Origin: Rhizobacter sp.
GTDB lineage: Bacteria; Pseudomonadota; Gammaproteobacteria; Burkholderiales; Burkholderiaceae_C
Length of the DNA: 38,961 nt
Reading direction: 5' to 3'
Assembly (NCBI GenBank): GCA_023954175.1
Contig: JAMLIM010000034.1
Location: forward strand, 1 to 38,961
In this document: in pieces, positions 26,683 through 36,740 of the stretch
How the letters are laid out: each line of letters begins with the position of its first letter
How positions within the stretch are numbered: the first letter of the stretch is position 1
The notes under the pieces: generated by a model
Database searches by the model: none
The model's input: the letters and a program-made list of their open reading frames with translations, nothing else
What the model was told of the DNA's origin: nothing
Position numbers and translations under genes: made by a program

Positions 26683-26698
26683 AAAAGGCATGCCTTTT
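26683..26698. promoter_or_regulatory. Perfect 16-bp palindrome AAAAGGCATGCCTTTT
   Basis: The sequence is identical on both strands and can be extended by GCCG/CGGC arms with one extra base on the left. It lies about 285 bases upstream of the receptor ATG and 146 bases after the ABC ATPase stop. It could be an operator for a dimeric regulator or a bidirectional terminator, as AAAAGG...CCTTTT has the A/T-flanked shape of one. Confidence 0.45.
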
Positions 26699-26815
26699 CG
26701 GCGGTTCGCGTGTGAAGCTTCGTTGGAATCGAGCAACAACCCGACGCGCCGACCCCCCATTTGCGCCGTCGCCAGGTGCGCCGGCGCGTCGCACGGACGC
26801 TTCGGCCGCGTATCG

Positions 26816-26837
26816 CGCGCGGCCCGGCGGCCGCGCG
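26816..26837 (-). terminator. GC-rich hairpin after the ABC ATPase
   Basis: CGCGCGGCC (26816–26824) and GGCCGCGCG (26829–26837) form a 9-bp stem with a CGGC loop, 6 bases after the ATPase stop on the minus strand. No U-tract follows, so it may only protect the 3' end or terminate weakly. Confidence 0.35.
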
Positions 26838-26843
26838 GAGGGT

Positions 26844-28709
26844 TCAGCTCGTTGCCGTCTGGGCCACGCGCGGCACCGCTGCGAGCAGGGTGCGCGTGTA
26901 GTCGGACTGCGGGCTGCCGAGCACGCGATCGGCCGGGCCGGCCTCTTCGACGCGACCCTTTTGCATCACGACGACCGCGTCGGCGATGTACTCGACGACG
27001 CCAATGTTGTGCGTGATGAACAGGTAGGAGATGCCGAACTCGCGCTGCAACTCGGCCAGCAGATTGAGGATCTGCGCCTGCACCGAGACGTCGAGCGCGG
27101 AGGTCGGCTCGTCGCACACGATCAGCCGCGGCGAGACGGCGAGCGCGCGCGCGATCGCGATGCGCTGGCGCTGGCCGCCGGAGAACTCATGCGGATAGCG
27201 CTCCAGCGCGTCGCGCCGCAGCCCGACCTGATCGACGAGCTTTTCGAGCGCGGCACGGCGCGCGGGCGCATCCATGTCGGTGCACAGCGCGAGCAGTCCC
27301 TCTTCGAGGATGTCGAACACCCGCATGCGCGGGTTGAGCGACGCGAACGGGTCCTGGAAGATGATCTGGATCGCGCGCCGCGCCTCGTGCAGCGCGTCGT
27401 CGTGCAGCGTGAACAGGTCGCGCCCGTCGAGCCTGGCCGTGCCCTCGATCAGCGCCTGGCCGCGCAGCAGCTGGACGATCGCCTTGCCGGTCGTCGTCTT
27501 GCCGCAGCCCGACTCACCGACGAGCGCGAGCGTGCGCCCGGTTTCGATGTTGAAGGAGACGCCGTCGACCGCATCGAAGTGCCCCACCGTGCGCTGCAAC
27601 AGGCCCTTGCGGATCGGGAAGCGGACGGCGAGTCTGTCTACCTCGAGCAGGCGCTGGCCCGGCTTCGGCGTCGAAGCGGCGATCGCGCGCGGCACCACTT
27701 CGATGCGCTCGATGACGCCAGCCTCGCCCGGCGCGAGCGCCGACGCGGGCGCGTCCTCGGCGTAGAGCAGGCAGCGCACGCTGCGCCCGCCTGGCTGGTC
27801 GATCAACTCCGGCCGGGTCGTCGCGCAGGCGCCGAAGGCGCGGTCGCAGCGCGGCTCGAAGCGGCAGCCTTCGAAGCGCAGCCACAAGGGCGGCACCGTG
27901 CCGCGGATCGCGGCGAGCGCTTCGCCGCGCCGATCGGCCTCGGGCAGCGCGCGCAGCAGCAGCCGCGCATAGGGGTGCAGCGGCTTGCTGAAGAAGGCCT
28001 CGGCGCTCGCCACTTCGATGATCTGGCCCGCATACATCAGGGCCACCTGGTGCGCCATGCCGGAGACCACGGCGAGGTCGTGCGTGATCAGCAAAAGGCC
28101 GAGGCCACGCTCCTTCTGCAAATCCTTCAGCAGATCCAGGATCTGCGCCTGGATCGTGACGTCGAGTGCGGTCGTCGGCTCGTCGGCAACGAGGTAGTCA
28201 GGCTCGGCGGCAAGCGTCATCGCGATCATCACGCGCTGCTTCTGGCCACCGCTCATCCGAAACGGATAGTCGTCGATGCGCCGCTCGGGCTCGGGGATGC
28301 CGACCTTGCCGAGCCACTCGATCGCGCGCGCGCGCGCCGCGGCACCGCGCAGTTCGGTGTGCGTCTCGATCGCCTCGACGATCTGCTCGCCGATGCGCAT
28401 CACCGGGTTCAGGCTCGTCCCCGGCTCCTGGAAGATCATGCCGATCCTGCCGCCACGGATCGCGCGCATGCCCGACTCGGGCAGCGCGAGCAGGTCCGCG
28501 CCGTCGAGGCGAACCTGGCCCTGCGTGATGCGCCCGTTCTCCGGCAGCAGGCGCATCAACGCGAGTGCCGTCATGCTCTTGCCGCAACCCGACTCGCCGA
28601 CCAGGGCGAAGGTCTCGCCGCGGCGCAGCGTGAGCCGCATGCCGTCGATCGCCCGCACGATGCCGGCCTCGGAATCGAGCGCCACCTTGACGTCGTCGAT
28701 CTCAAGCAC
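26844..28709 (-). CDS. Fused dual ATPase of a peptide ABC transporter (YejF/DppD-DppF type)
   Basis: A 621-residue protein with two ABC ATPase domains in one chain, as in YejF. Domain 1 (1–~260) has Walker A GESGCGKS at 38–45, Q-loop FQEP, signature MSGGQKQR and Walker [13 protein letters not shown]. The oligopeptide-transporter tail with paired cysteines [14 protein letters not shown] follows at about 280–300. Domain 2 (~345–621) has [20 protein letters not shown] and [12 protein letters not shown]. Both sites are intact. It overlaps the preceding permease by 8 bases (ATG at 28709). It supplies energy for the transporter encoded upstream on the same strand. Confidence 0.93.
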   Translation of the reverse strand: MLEIDDVKVALDSEAGIVRAIDGMRLTLRRGETFALVGESGCGKSMTALALMRLLPENGRITQGQVRLDGADLLALPESGMRAIRGGRIGMIFQEPGTSLNPVMRIGEQIVEAIETHTELRGAAARARAIEWLGKVGIPEPERRIDDYPFRMSGGQKQRVMIAMTLAAEPDYLVADEPTTALDVTIQAQILDLLKDLQKERGLGLLLITHDLAVVSGMAHQVALMYAGQIIEVASAEAFFSKPLHPYARLLLRALPEADRRGEALAAIRGTVPPLWLRFEGCRFEPRCDRAFGACATTRPELIDQPGGRSVRCLLYAEDAPASALAPGEAGVIERIEVVPRAIAASTPKPGQRLLEVDRLAVRFPIRKGLLQRTVGHFDAVDGVSFNIETGRTLALVGESGCGKTTTGKAIVQLLRGQALIEGTARLDGRDLFTLHDDALHEARRAIQIIFQDPFASLNPRMRVFDILEEGLLALCTDMDAPARRAALEKLVDQVGLRRDALERYPHEFSGGQRQRIAIARALAVSPRLIVCDEPTSALDVSVQAQILNLLAELQREFGISYLFITHNIGVVEYIADAVVVMQKGRVEEAGPADRVLGSPQSDYTRTLLAAVPRVAQTATS

Positions 28710-30162
28710 GGGCGGCCTCTTCGTCCAGCTTCTTCGCGATCACGCGCGGGCGGAAGGCGCGCGATCTGGGATCGAAGGCATCTCGCACGCCGTCGGCGAA
28801 CAGATTGGCGGCGAGCACGAGCGCGACCATGAAGGTGAACGCCGCGGCAAACGGCCACCAGACGACCGGGTCGCGGCTCATCTCGTTGCGCGCGAAATTG
28901 ATCATGCCGCCGAAGCTGTTCATCGACGGATCGACGCCGACGCCGACATACGACAGCACAGCCTCGTACAGGATCAGCGCGGAGAACTCGAGCACGGTGA
29001 CGATCAACATCAGGTGCGCGACATTCGGGAAGATGTGCCGCACCATGATCCGCGAGCGGCTGACGCCGAATGCGTTCGACGCCTGCACGTACTCGAGCTC
29101 GCGCAGCTTGAGCGTCTCGGCGCGCAGCAGCCGGCACAGGCCGGTCCAGCCCGTCACGCCGAGCACCGCGCAGAGCAGGAAGAGCTTGACGTCGGCACGC
29201 TCGACACCGGTCTCGAACAGATCCTGGTGCTTGTCGAGGAAGACCTGCACCATCAGCACGCAGGCGGCGATCAGCAGGATGTTGGGGATCGACGCCAGCA
29301 GCGTGTAGACGTACTGGATCGCCTCGTCGACCCAGCCCTTCATGTAGCCGGCCATGATGCCGAGCACGACCGCGAACGGCAGCGTCGCAATCGTCGCCAG
29401 CGTGCCGATGACGAACGCGGTGCGGATGCTCTTCAAGGTCTGGTAGAGCACGTCGTTGCCGGTGACGTCGGTGCCGAAGGGGTGGTAGTAGCCCATCAGC
29501 GACGCGATGACGCCGCCGATCGCGAACAGGGCGCCGAGGGTGAGCGCGGCGACGCGCCACGAAATGTCGGTCTCGCCGTGCCGGACGGCGGCGGCCATGG
29601 CGCGCCAGCTCCTGCCCGCGCGCCGCGCGAGCACGGCGATGAAGAGCGCGCAGACGAGCGCCGCGGCGATCGTGCCCTGAACCAGCCCGACCACGATGCG
29701 CCACGCGACATCGCCCCGCCACTGGGTGGCCGGATCGGTCAGGTGCGCACCGCCGTGCAGGAGCCGCGGTGCCACGCGCTCGAGCTTGCCGTCGACCTCG
29801 ATCGACTCCTTCGTGAAGCCGGTGTAGGCGAGCGGCCGCGAGTAGGTGGACTCCCGTGAGTCGACCAGATCGCGCAGCGCGACGTCGAGCAGCGACTGCA
29901 CGCGCGCGTCGTAGGCGACGCTGCCCGCGGGCGCACCGGCGGCGGGCGGCAGCACGCTGCGGAAGTGCACGCTGTCGGCGAGCGTCAGCACCAGACAGGC
30001 GGCCAGCACGACGCTAGACGCGAGCGCAGCGGCGTCGCCGAACACCTTGCGCCAGGTCGACGCGAGGTTGACCTGGCGCCTTGCATACAGCATGTAGCCG
30101 ACGAGCGCGACCGCCAGCAGCCAGATCGAGACGTCGGTCCACAGCAGGACAAGCTTGGGCAT
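28702..30162 (-). CDS. Peptide ABC transporter permease (YejE-like), long form
   Basis: Inner-membrane permease of the BPD_transp_1 type, 486 residues, well above E. coli YejE (341). The transport core is about residues 235–470, with the ATPase-contact (EAA-like) loop ASNAFGVSRSRIMVRHIFPN near 370. Before it lie two N-terminal spans (about 10–26 and 45–62), a periplasmic stretch of ~85 residues (about 63–150: LADSVHFRSVLPP...YSRPLAYTGFTKESIEVDG...) and more spans (about 155–178 and 203–225). So it has extra membrane segments and a larger periplasmic domain than the usual member. It lies 22 bases after the YejB-like permease. Confidence 0.9.
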   Translation of the reverse strand: MPKLVLLWTDVSIWLLAVALVGYMLYARRQVNLASTWRKVFGDAAALASSVVLAACLVLTLADSVHFRSVLPPAAGAPAGSVAYDARVQSLLDVALRDLVDSRESTYSRPLAYTGFTKESIEVDGKLERVAPRLLHGGAHLTDPATQWRGDVAWRIVVGLVQGTIAAALVCALFIAVLARRAGRSWRAMAAAVRHGETDISWRVAALTLGALFAIGGVIASLMGYYHPFGTDVTGNDVLYQTLKSIRTAFVIGTLATIATLPFAVVLGIMAGYMKGWVDEAIQYVYTLLASIPNILLIAACVLMVQVFLDKHQDLFETGVERADVKLFLLCAVLGVTGWTGLCRLLRAETLKLRELEYVQASNAFGVSRSRIMVRHIFPNVAHLMLIVTVLEFSALILYEAVLSYVGVGVDPSMNSFGGMINFARNEMSRDPVVWWPFAAAFTFMVALVLAANLFADGVRDAFDPRSRAFRPRVIAKKLDEEAARA

Positions 30163-30184
30163 CTGACTGTTGTCCTCGGTCGGT

Positions 30185-31168
30185 TCAGGCCAGCCGCACG
30201 CGCGGGTCGGCCCAGGTGTAGGCGATGTCGATCAGGATGTAGGACACGATCGCGAGCAGCGAGCCGACGAACACCATCGTGCGCACGATCGCGAAATCCT
30301 GCTTGCTGATCGCCTCGATCGTGTAGGCGCCGAGGCCCGGAATGCCGAAGAAGCTCTCGAACACGAGCGAGCCGAGGAACACGTAAGGCAGGTAGCTGCC
30401 GGCGCTCGTGATGATCGGGATCAGCGCGTTGCGCAGCACGTGGCGGAACATCACGACCGTCTCCGACAGGCCCTTGGCGCGCGCGGTGCGCACGTAGTCC
30501 TTGCCGATCTCCTCGAGGAACATTGCGCGGTACAGGCGCGACTCGGCGCCGAGCCGGGCGAAGGCCGACAGCAGCACCGGCAGGATCAGGAAGCGCACGA
30601 CGTCGAACCCGCTCGCGTAACCCGAGATCGGCACCAGCCGCAGCACGCGCGAGAACAGGTACTGCCCGACGATGATGTAGAACAGGCTCGAGATCGACAG
30701 CATCAGCACGCACAGCACGACGCCCCACAGGTCGAGCCGCGTGTGCCGGAACATCACGAGCAGCAGCGCGAACGACGTGCTCGCGATCACCTGCAGCAGG
30801 AAGATCGGCGCCGCGAGCTGGATGCTGACCCACATGCGGCCTGCCACCTCGTGCCCGATGTCGCCCGCGCTCTCGCTGTCGGCGCGGCCGAAGTTCAGTG
30901 TGAAGAGCGAGACCGAGCGTTCCCAGAAGATCGTGTCGGTGAGCTTCGCGCTGCCCTGCTCCTTGTCGTTCCAGTAGAGCGGCTTGTCGTAGCCGCGCTC
31001 GACCTTCCACCGCTCGATCAACTCCTGCGTCACGCGCTTGCCGCCGATGTTCATGCGCGCCATGTCGTCCGGCGTGTTGACGGTGAAGAACAGGAAGAAG
31101 GTGACGAGCGTGACGCCGAACAGGATCAGCACGCCGTAGAGCACGCGCCGGATGATGTAGTTGATCAT
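30185..31168 (-). CDS. Peptide ABC transporter permease (YejB-like)
   Basis: Inner-membrane permease, 327 residues, of the Dpp/Opp/YejB group. It begins MINYIIRRVLYGVLILFGVTLVTFFLF, the classical first span of DppB-type permeases. The EAA-like contact loop reads YVRTARAKGLSETVVMFRHVLRNALIPIIT at about 215–245, and GSLVFESFFGIPGLGAYTIEAI follows. I take ATG 31168 over the GTG at 31177, because the upstream GGAGG is too close to the GTG. About 64 bases separate it from the binding-protein gene. It partners the permease and ATPase downstream. Confidence 0.92.
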   Translation of the reverse strand: MINYIIRRVLYGVLILFGVTLVTFFLFFTVNTPDDMARMNIGGKRVTQELIERWKVERGYDKPLYWNDKEQGSAKLTDTIFWERSVSLFTLNFGRADSESAGDIGHEVAGRMWVSIQLAAPIFLLQVIASTSFALLLVMFRHTRLDLWGVVLCVLMLSISSLFYIIVGQYLFSRVLRLVPISGYASGFDVVRFLILPVLLSAFARLGAESRLYRAMFLEEIGKDYVRTARAKGLSETVVMFRHVLRNALIPIITSAGSYLPYVFLGSLVFESFFGIPGLGAYTIEAISKQDFAIVRTMVFVGSLLAIVSYILIDIAYTWADPRVRLA

Positions 31169-31232
31169 CGGGTGCACCCCTCCGCCGACACGCGCGTCGC
31201 GGCGCTCGGCGCCGCCTGATTCGAGCGCGCCG

Positions 31233-33488
31233 TCATGACGCCAGCACTTCGCCGCGCGCGTTCATGCGCTCGCGCCGGCGCAGGCTCTTGCGCGCGAACA
31301 CGAGACCGATCAGCACGACCGCGCCGATCAGCACGAGCGGCCACCACAGCGGCTTGTTCCACTCGGCGATCTTGGCGGCGCGCTCCTCGGGCTTGAGGCG
31401 CAGGTAGCGGCCGTGATCGCGAATCAGGATCGCCGGCTTCGAGTTCTCGACCCAGCTCTGCACCGCGGCCGACGCGTACGGGAAGAAGCCGAAGCTCAGC
31501 GGTGCATCGCGGCGCAGGATGGCCACCATCTTGTCGATCACGATCTGCTTCTCGGGCCCGTCATCGAGCGACTTCAGCTGCTCGAACAACTTGTCGTACT
31601 CGGGGTTCTGGTAGTTCGAGGTGTTCTCGCCGTCCGACACGCTCTTCGCGTTCGGCCCGTAGAACAGGAACAGGAAGTTTTCGGCGTCCGGGTAGTCGGC
31701 GTTCCAGCCGCTCCAGAACACCTGGTGCTTGCCCTTCCTGACCTTGTCCTGGAACTGGTTGTTGTCGGTCGCGCGCACGTCGAGCTGGATGTCGAGCTTG
31801 GCGAACTGGCGCACAACCCAGTCGATCTCGGGCTTGCGCTCGGGCGTCGGCACGGCGTAGAAGTCGTAGGCGATGATGAGCGGCTTGCCGGTCTTGGCGT
31901 CGCGCCCGTTCGGGTAGCCCGCCTCGACCATCAGTTGCCGCGCCTCCTCGATCGAACGGCGCACGGCCTTGCCGTCGACCAGCTTGTGCGTGACCGGGTT
32001 GAAGTCGCCCGGCGTGCCCTCGTGCGAGCCCGGAATGCCCGCGGGCAACGGGCTCATCGCCGTCGCGCCGGCCTTCTTCGGAAAAATCTTCGAGTACTCC
32101 TCCCAGTCGACCGCGATCGCGATCGCCTGCCGCAGCTTGCGACTGCGCTCGCGCTGCTCGGGCGTGTCGCCCCCACCGAGCACCGGATCGAGCATGTTGA
32201 AGCCGAGGAAGTACATGTTGACGTCCGCGCTTTGCGGGAAATCGAAGCCCTTCTTCAGGTAGTCCTCGCGCACCTCGTCGGAGTCCTTCATCTCGACCAG
32301 ATAGCTGTTGCCGGTGTCGGTGCGCTCGAAGACCTCGAGGTCGTAGTAGCCGTCGCGGAACTTGTTGCGCAGCGGCGTCGCCTCGCGCTCGACGGTGGCG
32401 ACGATCTCGTCGATGAACGGCGTCGGCTTGCCGCAGTCGTCGAGCAGCCCTTTTTCCTTGTCGCCCGGCGCGCCTTCGCAGGGATAGGGCTCGCCGCGGT
32501 AGTTCGGGTTGCGCTTCATCACGATGCGCCGGTCCTTCGTGAAGTCCGTCACCATGAACGGGCCGGTGCCGACCGGCCAGGTGTCGAGCGTCATGCCGCG
32601 CTCGGCCATGCCGGGCTGGGCGTAGAACGCATCGGCCTCCCACGGCAGGGGCGCCATGAAGGTCATCTGCATCCAGTACTTCCACTGCGGGTACTTGCCC
32701 TTGATGCGCAGGCGCAGCAGATGCTTCTCCGGCGCAGTCGCGCCGATCAGCGGCCACTTGCGAAAGTCGAGGAAGGGCTTGTCCAGGCTCGCCGGGTCCA
32801 TGCCCTCGCGCAGCTTCTTGTCCTCTTCCTTGATGAGCGCGCCGTAGTCCTTCAGGCCCAGCACGTACTCGGAGAAGATGCCGTAGATCGGCGTCGTGAT
32901 GCGCGTCGTCGCGTGGCGCTTGACGGCGTAGACGAAGTCCTCGGCCGTCAACTCGCGCGTGCCGGTCTCCTTGAAATCCATCGGCGTGCGCCGGTCGCCG
33001 AGCTCGCCCGGCTTCATGTCGTGGTAGAGGTACTTGCCCTGCGCGTCCTTGGCGAAGGCCGGATGCGGCGCGAACTTGATGCCCGGCTTGATCGGCACGT
33101 CGTAGACGCTTTCGGCCACCAGTTCGGCCGGCGCATCGTCGGGCAGCTTGTTGCCGTCCTTGTCGAGGTAGATCGGCTTGACGACCGCGGCAGCGGACTT
33201 CGGCACGAGTTCGAACGGGCGCTTCAGGTAGTGGTAGCCGTAGGGCGGCTCGTAGACCTGGTAGGTGACGAGCGTGTCGTTCGACCAGTACGACGCGGTG
33301 GGGTCGAGATGGCGCGGCGTGTTCTCGATCATCGCCGAGCGCACCACGTTCTGCTTCTCCGAGCCTTCGGGCCAGGGGCTGTTGTTGCAGCCGCCGAGCA
33401 TTGCGAGCAAAGCGATCGCGAGGCCTGCCACCCAGACCGTCGGCCGCCCGAGCGCGCGCATTGTGGTGACCCGAAAACGACCGTTCAT
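31233..33488 (-). CDS. Peptide ABC transporter substrate-binding lipoprotein with C-terminal membrane span
   Basis: SBP_bac_5-type (DppA/OppA/YejA) binding protein, 751 residues, longer than YejA (~600). ATG 33488 is chosen because AAGGG lies 9 bases upstream and a lipoprotein signal follows: AIALLAMLGGC, Cys34. Typical family phrases are LDPTASYWSNDTLVTYQVYEPP, VGTGPFMVTDF, MKRNPNYRGEP and RQAIAIAVDWEEY. Unusually, the C-terminus has a hydrophobic segment PLWWPLVLIGAVVLIGLVFA (about 714–733) followed by RKSLRRRERMN, which should cross the inner membrane with the basic end in the cytoplasm. So the protein is anchored at both ends. It is first of the four transporter genes. Confidence 0.9.
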   Translation of the reverse strand: MNGRFRVTTMRALGRPTVWVAGLAIALLAMLGGCNNSPWPEGSEKQNVVRSAMIENTPRHLDPTASYWSNDTLVTYQVYEPPYGYHYLKRPFELVPKSAAAVVKPIYLDKDGNKLPDDAPAELVAESVYDVPIKPGIKFAPHPAFAKDAQGKYLYHDMKPGELGDRRTPMDFKETGTRELTAEDFVYAVKRHATTRITTPIYGIFSEYVLGLKDYGALIKEEDKKLREGMDPASLDKPFLDFRKWPLIGATAPEKHLLRLRIKGKYPQWKYWMQMTFMAPLPWEADAFYAQPGMAERGMTLDTWPVGTGPFMVTDFTKDRRIVMKRNPNYRGEPYPCEGAPGDKEKGLLDDCGKPTPFIDEIVATVEREATPLRNKFRDGYYDLEVFERTDTGNSYLVEMKDSDEVREDYLKKGFDFPQSADVNMYFLGFNMLDPVLGGGDTPEQRERSRKLRQAIAIAVDWEEYSKIFPKKAGATAMSPLPAGIPGSHEGTPGDFNPVTHKLVDGKAVRRSIEEARQLMVEAGYPNGRDAKTGKPLIIAYDFYAVPTPERKPEIDWVVRQFAKLDIQLDVRATDNNQFQDKVRKGKHQVFWSGWNADYPDAENFLFLFYGPNAKSVSDGENTSNYQNPEYDKLFEQLKSLDDGPEKQIVIDKMVAILRRDAPLSFGFFPYASAAVQSWVENSKPAILIRDHGRYLRLKPEERAAKIAEWNKPLWWPLVLIGAVVLIGLVFARKSLRRRERMNARGEVLAS

Positions 33489-33510
33489 GCGGCCCATCCC
33501 TTCATCGCCC

Positions 33511-33536
33511 GGCGAGCGCAGGCTTGCGCGCTCGCC
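33511..33536 (-). promoter_or_regulatory. 9-bp hairpin in the leader of the peptide-binding protein gene
   Basis: GGCGAGCGC (33511–33519) and GCGCTCGCC (33528–33536) pair perfectly around an 8-base loop, ending 23 bases before the start codon and adjoining the ribosome site. On the transcript it is preceded by the U-rich stretch GATTGTTTTGTTGC. A TATGAT -10-like element lies further upstream on the minus strand at 33607–33602. Post-transcriptional control is possible but unproven. Confidence 0.35.
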
Positions 33537-33601
33537 GCAACAAAACAATCTGCCTCCGGCCGCGCCCGGCTTGTGACCGGGGCGACCCGAGGCAGGGCGC
33601 A

Positions 33602-33607
33602 ATCATA
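33602..33607 (-). promoter_or_regulatory. -10-like TATGAT upstream of the peptide-binding protein gene
   Basis: TATGAT (5/6 match to TATAAT) lies at 33607–33602 on the minus strand, just downstream of the ldcA stop. It would start transcription about 107 bases before the binding-protein ATG. The -35 region 17 bases upstream has no TTGACA-like match, so confidence is low. Confidence 0.3.
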
Positions 33608-33634
33608 AAGCCTTTGGCCGCTCTGCTGCCGGCC

Positions 33635-35151
<1,517 letters not shown>

Positions 35152-35165
<14 letters not shown>

Positions 35166-35394
35166 TCGCGTCTTCATTGCGCTGCATGCCCTGCTGCAGC
35201 GCCTTGTTGATGTCGTCCGTCACCTGGCGCTGCAGTTGCTGCGATTGCTGCGCCGGTGTTCCGGTCAGCGCCGCTGCACTCGCCGCGCCATCGGCGGGCA
35301 CGATCACCCGCGCGGCCTGCAGCTCGTGCTTCGCGAGCATGCCGACGATCGCGACAACGACCAGCAGACCGAGAACACTGAAGATGATTCTCAT
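35152..35394 (-). CDS. Small membrane-anchored protein upstream of tadA
   Basis: An 80-residue protein that I do not recognise by name; a short protein with this layout is common before tadA in Burkholderiales. It has one N-terminal hydrophobic span (about 4–21: IIFSVLGLLVVVAIVGML) and a periplasmic part rich in Ala and Gln (QQSQQLQRQVTDDINKAL near 49–66), with helical, coiled-coil-like spacing. The end SAKQ lies in the tandem repeat. The start ATG is followed by the span, so it is probably N-terminally anchored. Function unknown. Confidence 0.75.
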
Positions 35395-35463
35395 CGTGTC
35401 ATTCCCACTCTATTGTCAACGCTCGGTCGCGGCTTCGAGCGAAAGCGCGCATTTTGCTCGTCC

Positions 35464-35481
35464 GGGGACAGGCACCGTGCC
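35464..35481. repeat. REP-like motif GGGGACAGGCACCGTGCC
   Basis: The first 14 bases match the arm of the element at 12738 at 12 of 14 positions. The end is a compact palindrome, GGCAC-C-GTGCC (35471–35481). No second arm was found nearby. Similar GGGGACAGGCACC sequences are known as REP motifs in many proteobacteria. Confidence 0.5.
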
Positions 35482-35658
35482 GACAGATCTACCTTCGCGT
35501 TCGGGAGTCAACTTCCAGTGCTCCATGCTTTCGGTCTCAGGCATTGACGGTCCGCGAGAGCGATTGGAGTGCGAAATGCGCCGTCCCGCAATCCGATGAC
35601 GGTATCGACTGCGCGCTGCAGCGGGCGGAGACGGGCTTTCAAGAGCCGATTGACGCTA

Positions 35659-35910
35659 TCACGACCTTCCCTGGTCGTGCTCCCCTGCCGGTGGGCCACA
35701 CCAATCCGGCCGGTCGTTCTGCCTGATGCAGCGCAAGTGCGCAGCAACGGCCTTCATGCCGCGTCCTCCTCCACCCGTCACCGCGACCATGACTCGCGGT
35801 TCGCGGCGCACGATTGTCGACTCGATGCGCTTGCGCATGGCGGCGACGCGAAGACTGGCAGCGCCCCGCTTCAAGACAAGCGAACCCGCCGAAGGTGCGC
35901 GAGATGTCAA
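35659..35910 (-). pseudogene. Fragment resembling the N-terminal part of a relaxase (mobilisation nuclease)
   Basis: An 83-codon open frame whose middle reads RREPRVMVAVTGGGGRGMKAVAAHL, followed by RCIRQND. This closely resembles, from memory, the conserved segment xRTPxVMVKVTGGGRGMKAIAAHxRYISKN of relaxases on plasmids and integrative elements of betaproteobacteria. The flanking residues also fit (LKRGAASLRVAAMRKRIESTI). The similarity stops near RPDW, after which a stop follows, and the remaining ~500 residues of a relaxase, including its catalytic tyrosine region, are absent. It is therefore a remnant. The identification rests on a ~50-residue match and should be checked by search. Confidence 0.45.
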
Positions 35911-36020
35911 GTCCTGTGACGCTCATCGGCATCGCCCCGCGTTGGGTTCGACATGCATCGCAGGGAACCTTTGGGCGACACGACAACTGGGCGCACCTCG
36001 GCCGGACCGCGTGCGCTGAT

Positions 36021-36740
36021 TCAATCAACAAAGCCGAGCACCACGCGCCGCGTGCTTGCCGACTTCTTCTCGATCTTCGTGACGACGACGCGGCCGATTT
36101 CGGCGGTGTTGGCGACATGCGTGCCGCCGCAGGGCTGCAGATCGACACCATCGATCTCGAGTACGCGCACGCGTCCCTGGCCGCGGGGCGGCTGCACGGA
36201 CATGCTGCGCACGAGGCCGGGATTGGCGTCGAGTTCGGCTTCGCTGATCCAGTGGTGCGAGACAGGGTGTGCCTCGGCCACCAGCCGCGCGAGGCCGGCA
36301 TTCAGCGCCTCCTTGTCGAGCGGCTCGGTCATGTGGAAGTCCAGCCGCGCATAGTCCATCGTGATCGAGCAGCCGTTGACCGGGTGCGGCACGAGCGCGC
36401 ACAGCAGATGCGTCGCGGTGTGCAGCCGCATGTGTCGGCTGCGCCGCGCGCGGTCGATCACCGCCCGCACCGGCATGCCGACCGCGAGCGCGGCGAGCAG
36501 TGCCTCCTGCCCCGGCGCGGGCAGGTGCACGATGGCGCCGGCGGCAGCGCCCTTCTTCGTGTCGGCGATCGCGAGCGCACGGCCGTCGGCCATTCGCAGC
36601 TCACCGCGGTCGCCGGCCTGGCCGCCCCCCTGCGGATAGAACACTGTGCGATCCAGCTCGATGCCGGCTTCGCCAAGTGCGGTGATGCGAGCGTCGCAGG
36701 CGTCGAGCGCTGCGTCTTCGCGGAACAGGTCTTCAGTCAT
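36021..36740 (-). CDS. Alanyl-tRNA editing protein, AlaX type
   Basis: Stand-alone homologue of the AlaRS editing domain that hydrolyses mischarged Ser- or Gly-tRNA(Ala). It has 239 residues from ATG 36740, where MTEDLFREDA matches the family start. The zinc ligands are His107 and His111 in RLHTATHLL, and Cys204 and His208 in QPCGGTHVANTAEIG. The N-terminal part includes FYPQGGGQAGDRGEL (about 34–48), a signature of the group. It is divergent from the SelD fusion gene, with 252 bases between the two starts. Confidence 0.93.
   Translation of the reverse strand: MTEDLFREDAALDACDARITALGEAGIELDRTVFYPQGGGQAGDRGELRMADGRALAIADTKKGAAAGAIVHLPAPGQEALLAALAVGMPVRAVIDRARRSRHMRLHTATHLLCALVPHPVNGCSITMDYARLDFHMTEPLDKEALNAGLARLVAEAHPVSHHWISEAELDANPGLVRSMSVQPPRGQGRVRVLEIDGVDLQPCGGTHVANTAEIGRVVVTKIEKKSASTRRVVLGFVD

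Larger units (their letters stand above)
26402..26843. other. Intergenic region upstream of the receptor, downstream of the ABC ATPase
   Basis: About 440 bases with no gene I can support. It holds a leader hairpin (26460–26478), a perfect -35-like TTGACA on the minus strand at 26516–26511 without a good -10, a 16-bp perfect palindrome (26683–26698), and a 9-bp GC-rich hairpin directly after the ABC ATPase stop (26816–26837). The receptor promoter should be here. The rest is unremarkable. Confidence 0.6.
35395..36020. other. Gene-poor region with mobile-element traces
   Basis: About 625 bases between the small-protein start and the AlaX-like stop without an intact gene. It contains a REP-like motif (35464–35481) and, on the minus strand, a short frame resembling part of a relaxase (35659–35910). 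Other open frames overlap each other on both strands and have no recognisable motif. I read the stretch as a decayed insertion. Confidence 0.6.

Noticed and set aside
26712-28832. A 706-codon plus-strand frame antisense to the ABC ATPase
   Set aside because: Low-complexity arginine/alanine composition and no motif; the minus strand shows two intact ATPase domains.
31413-33608. A 731-codon plus-strand frame antisense to the peptide-binding protein
   Set aside because: No signal or domain; the opposite strand encodes the clear SBP_bac_5 protein.
35508-35747. A 79-codon minus-strand frame next to the relaxase remnant
   Set aside because: It has no recognisable motif and overlaps other frames; it may continue the decayed element but I cannot support it as a gene.
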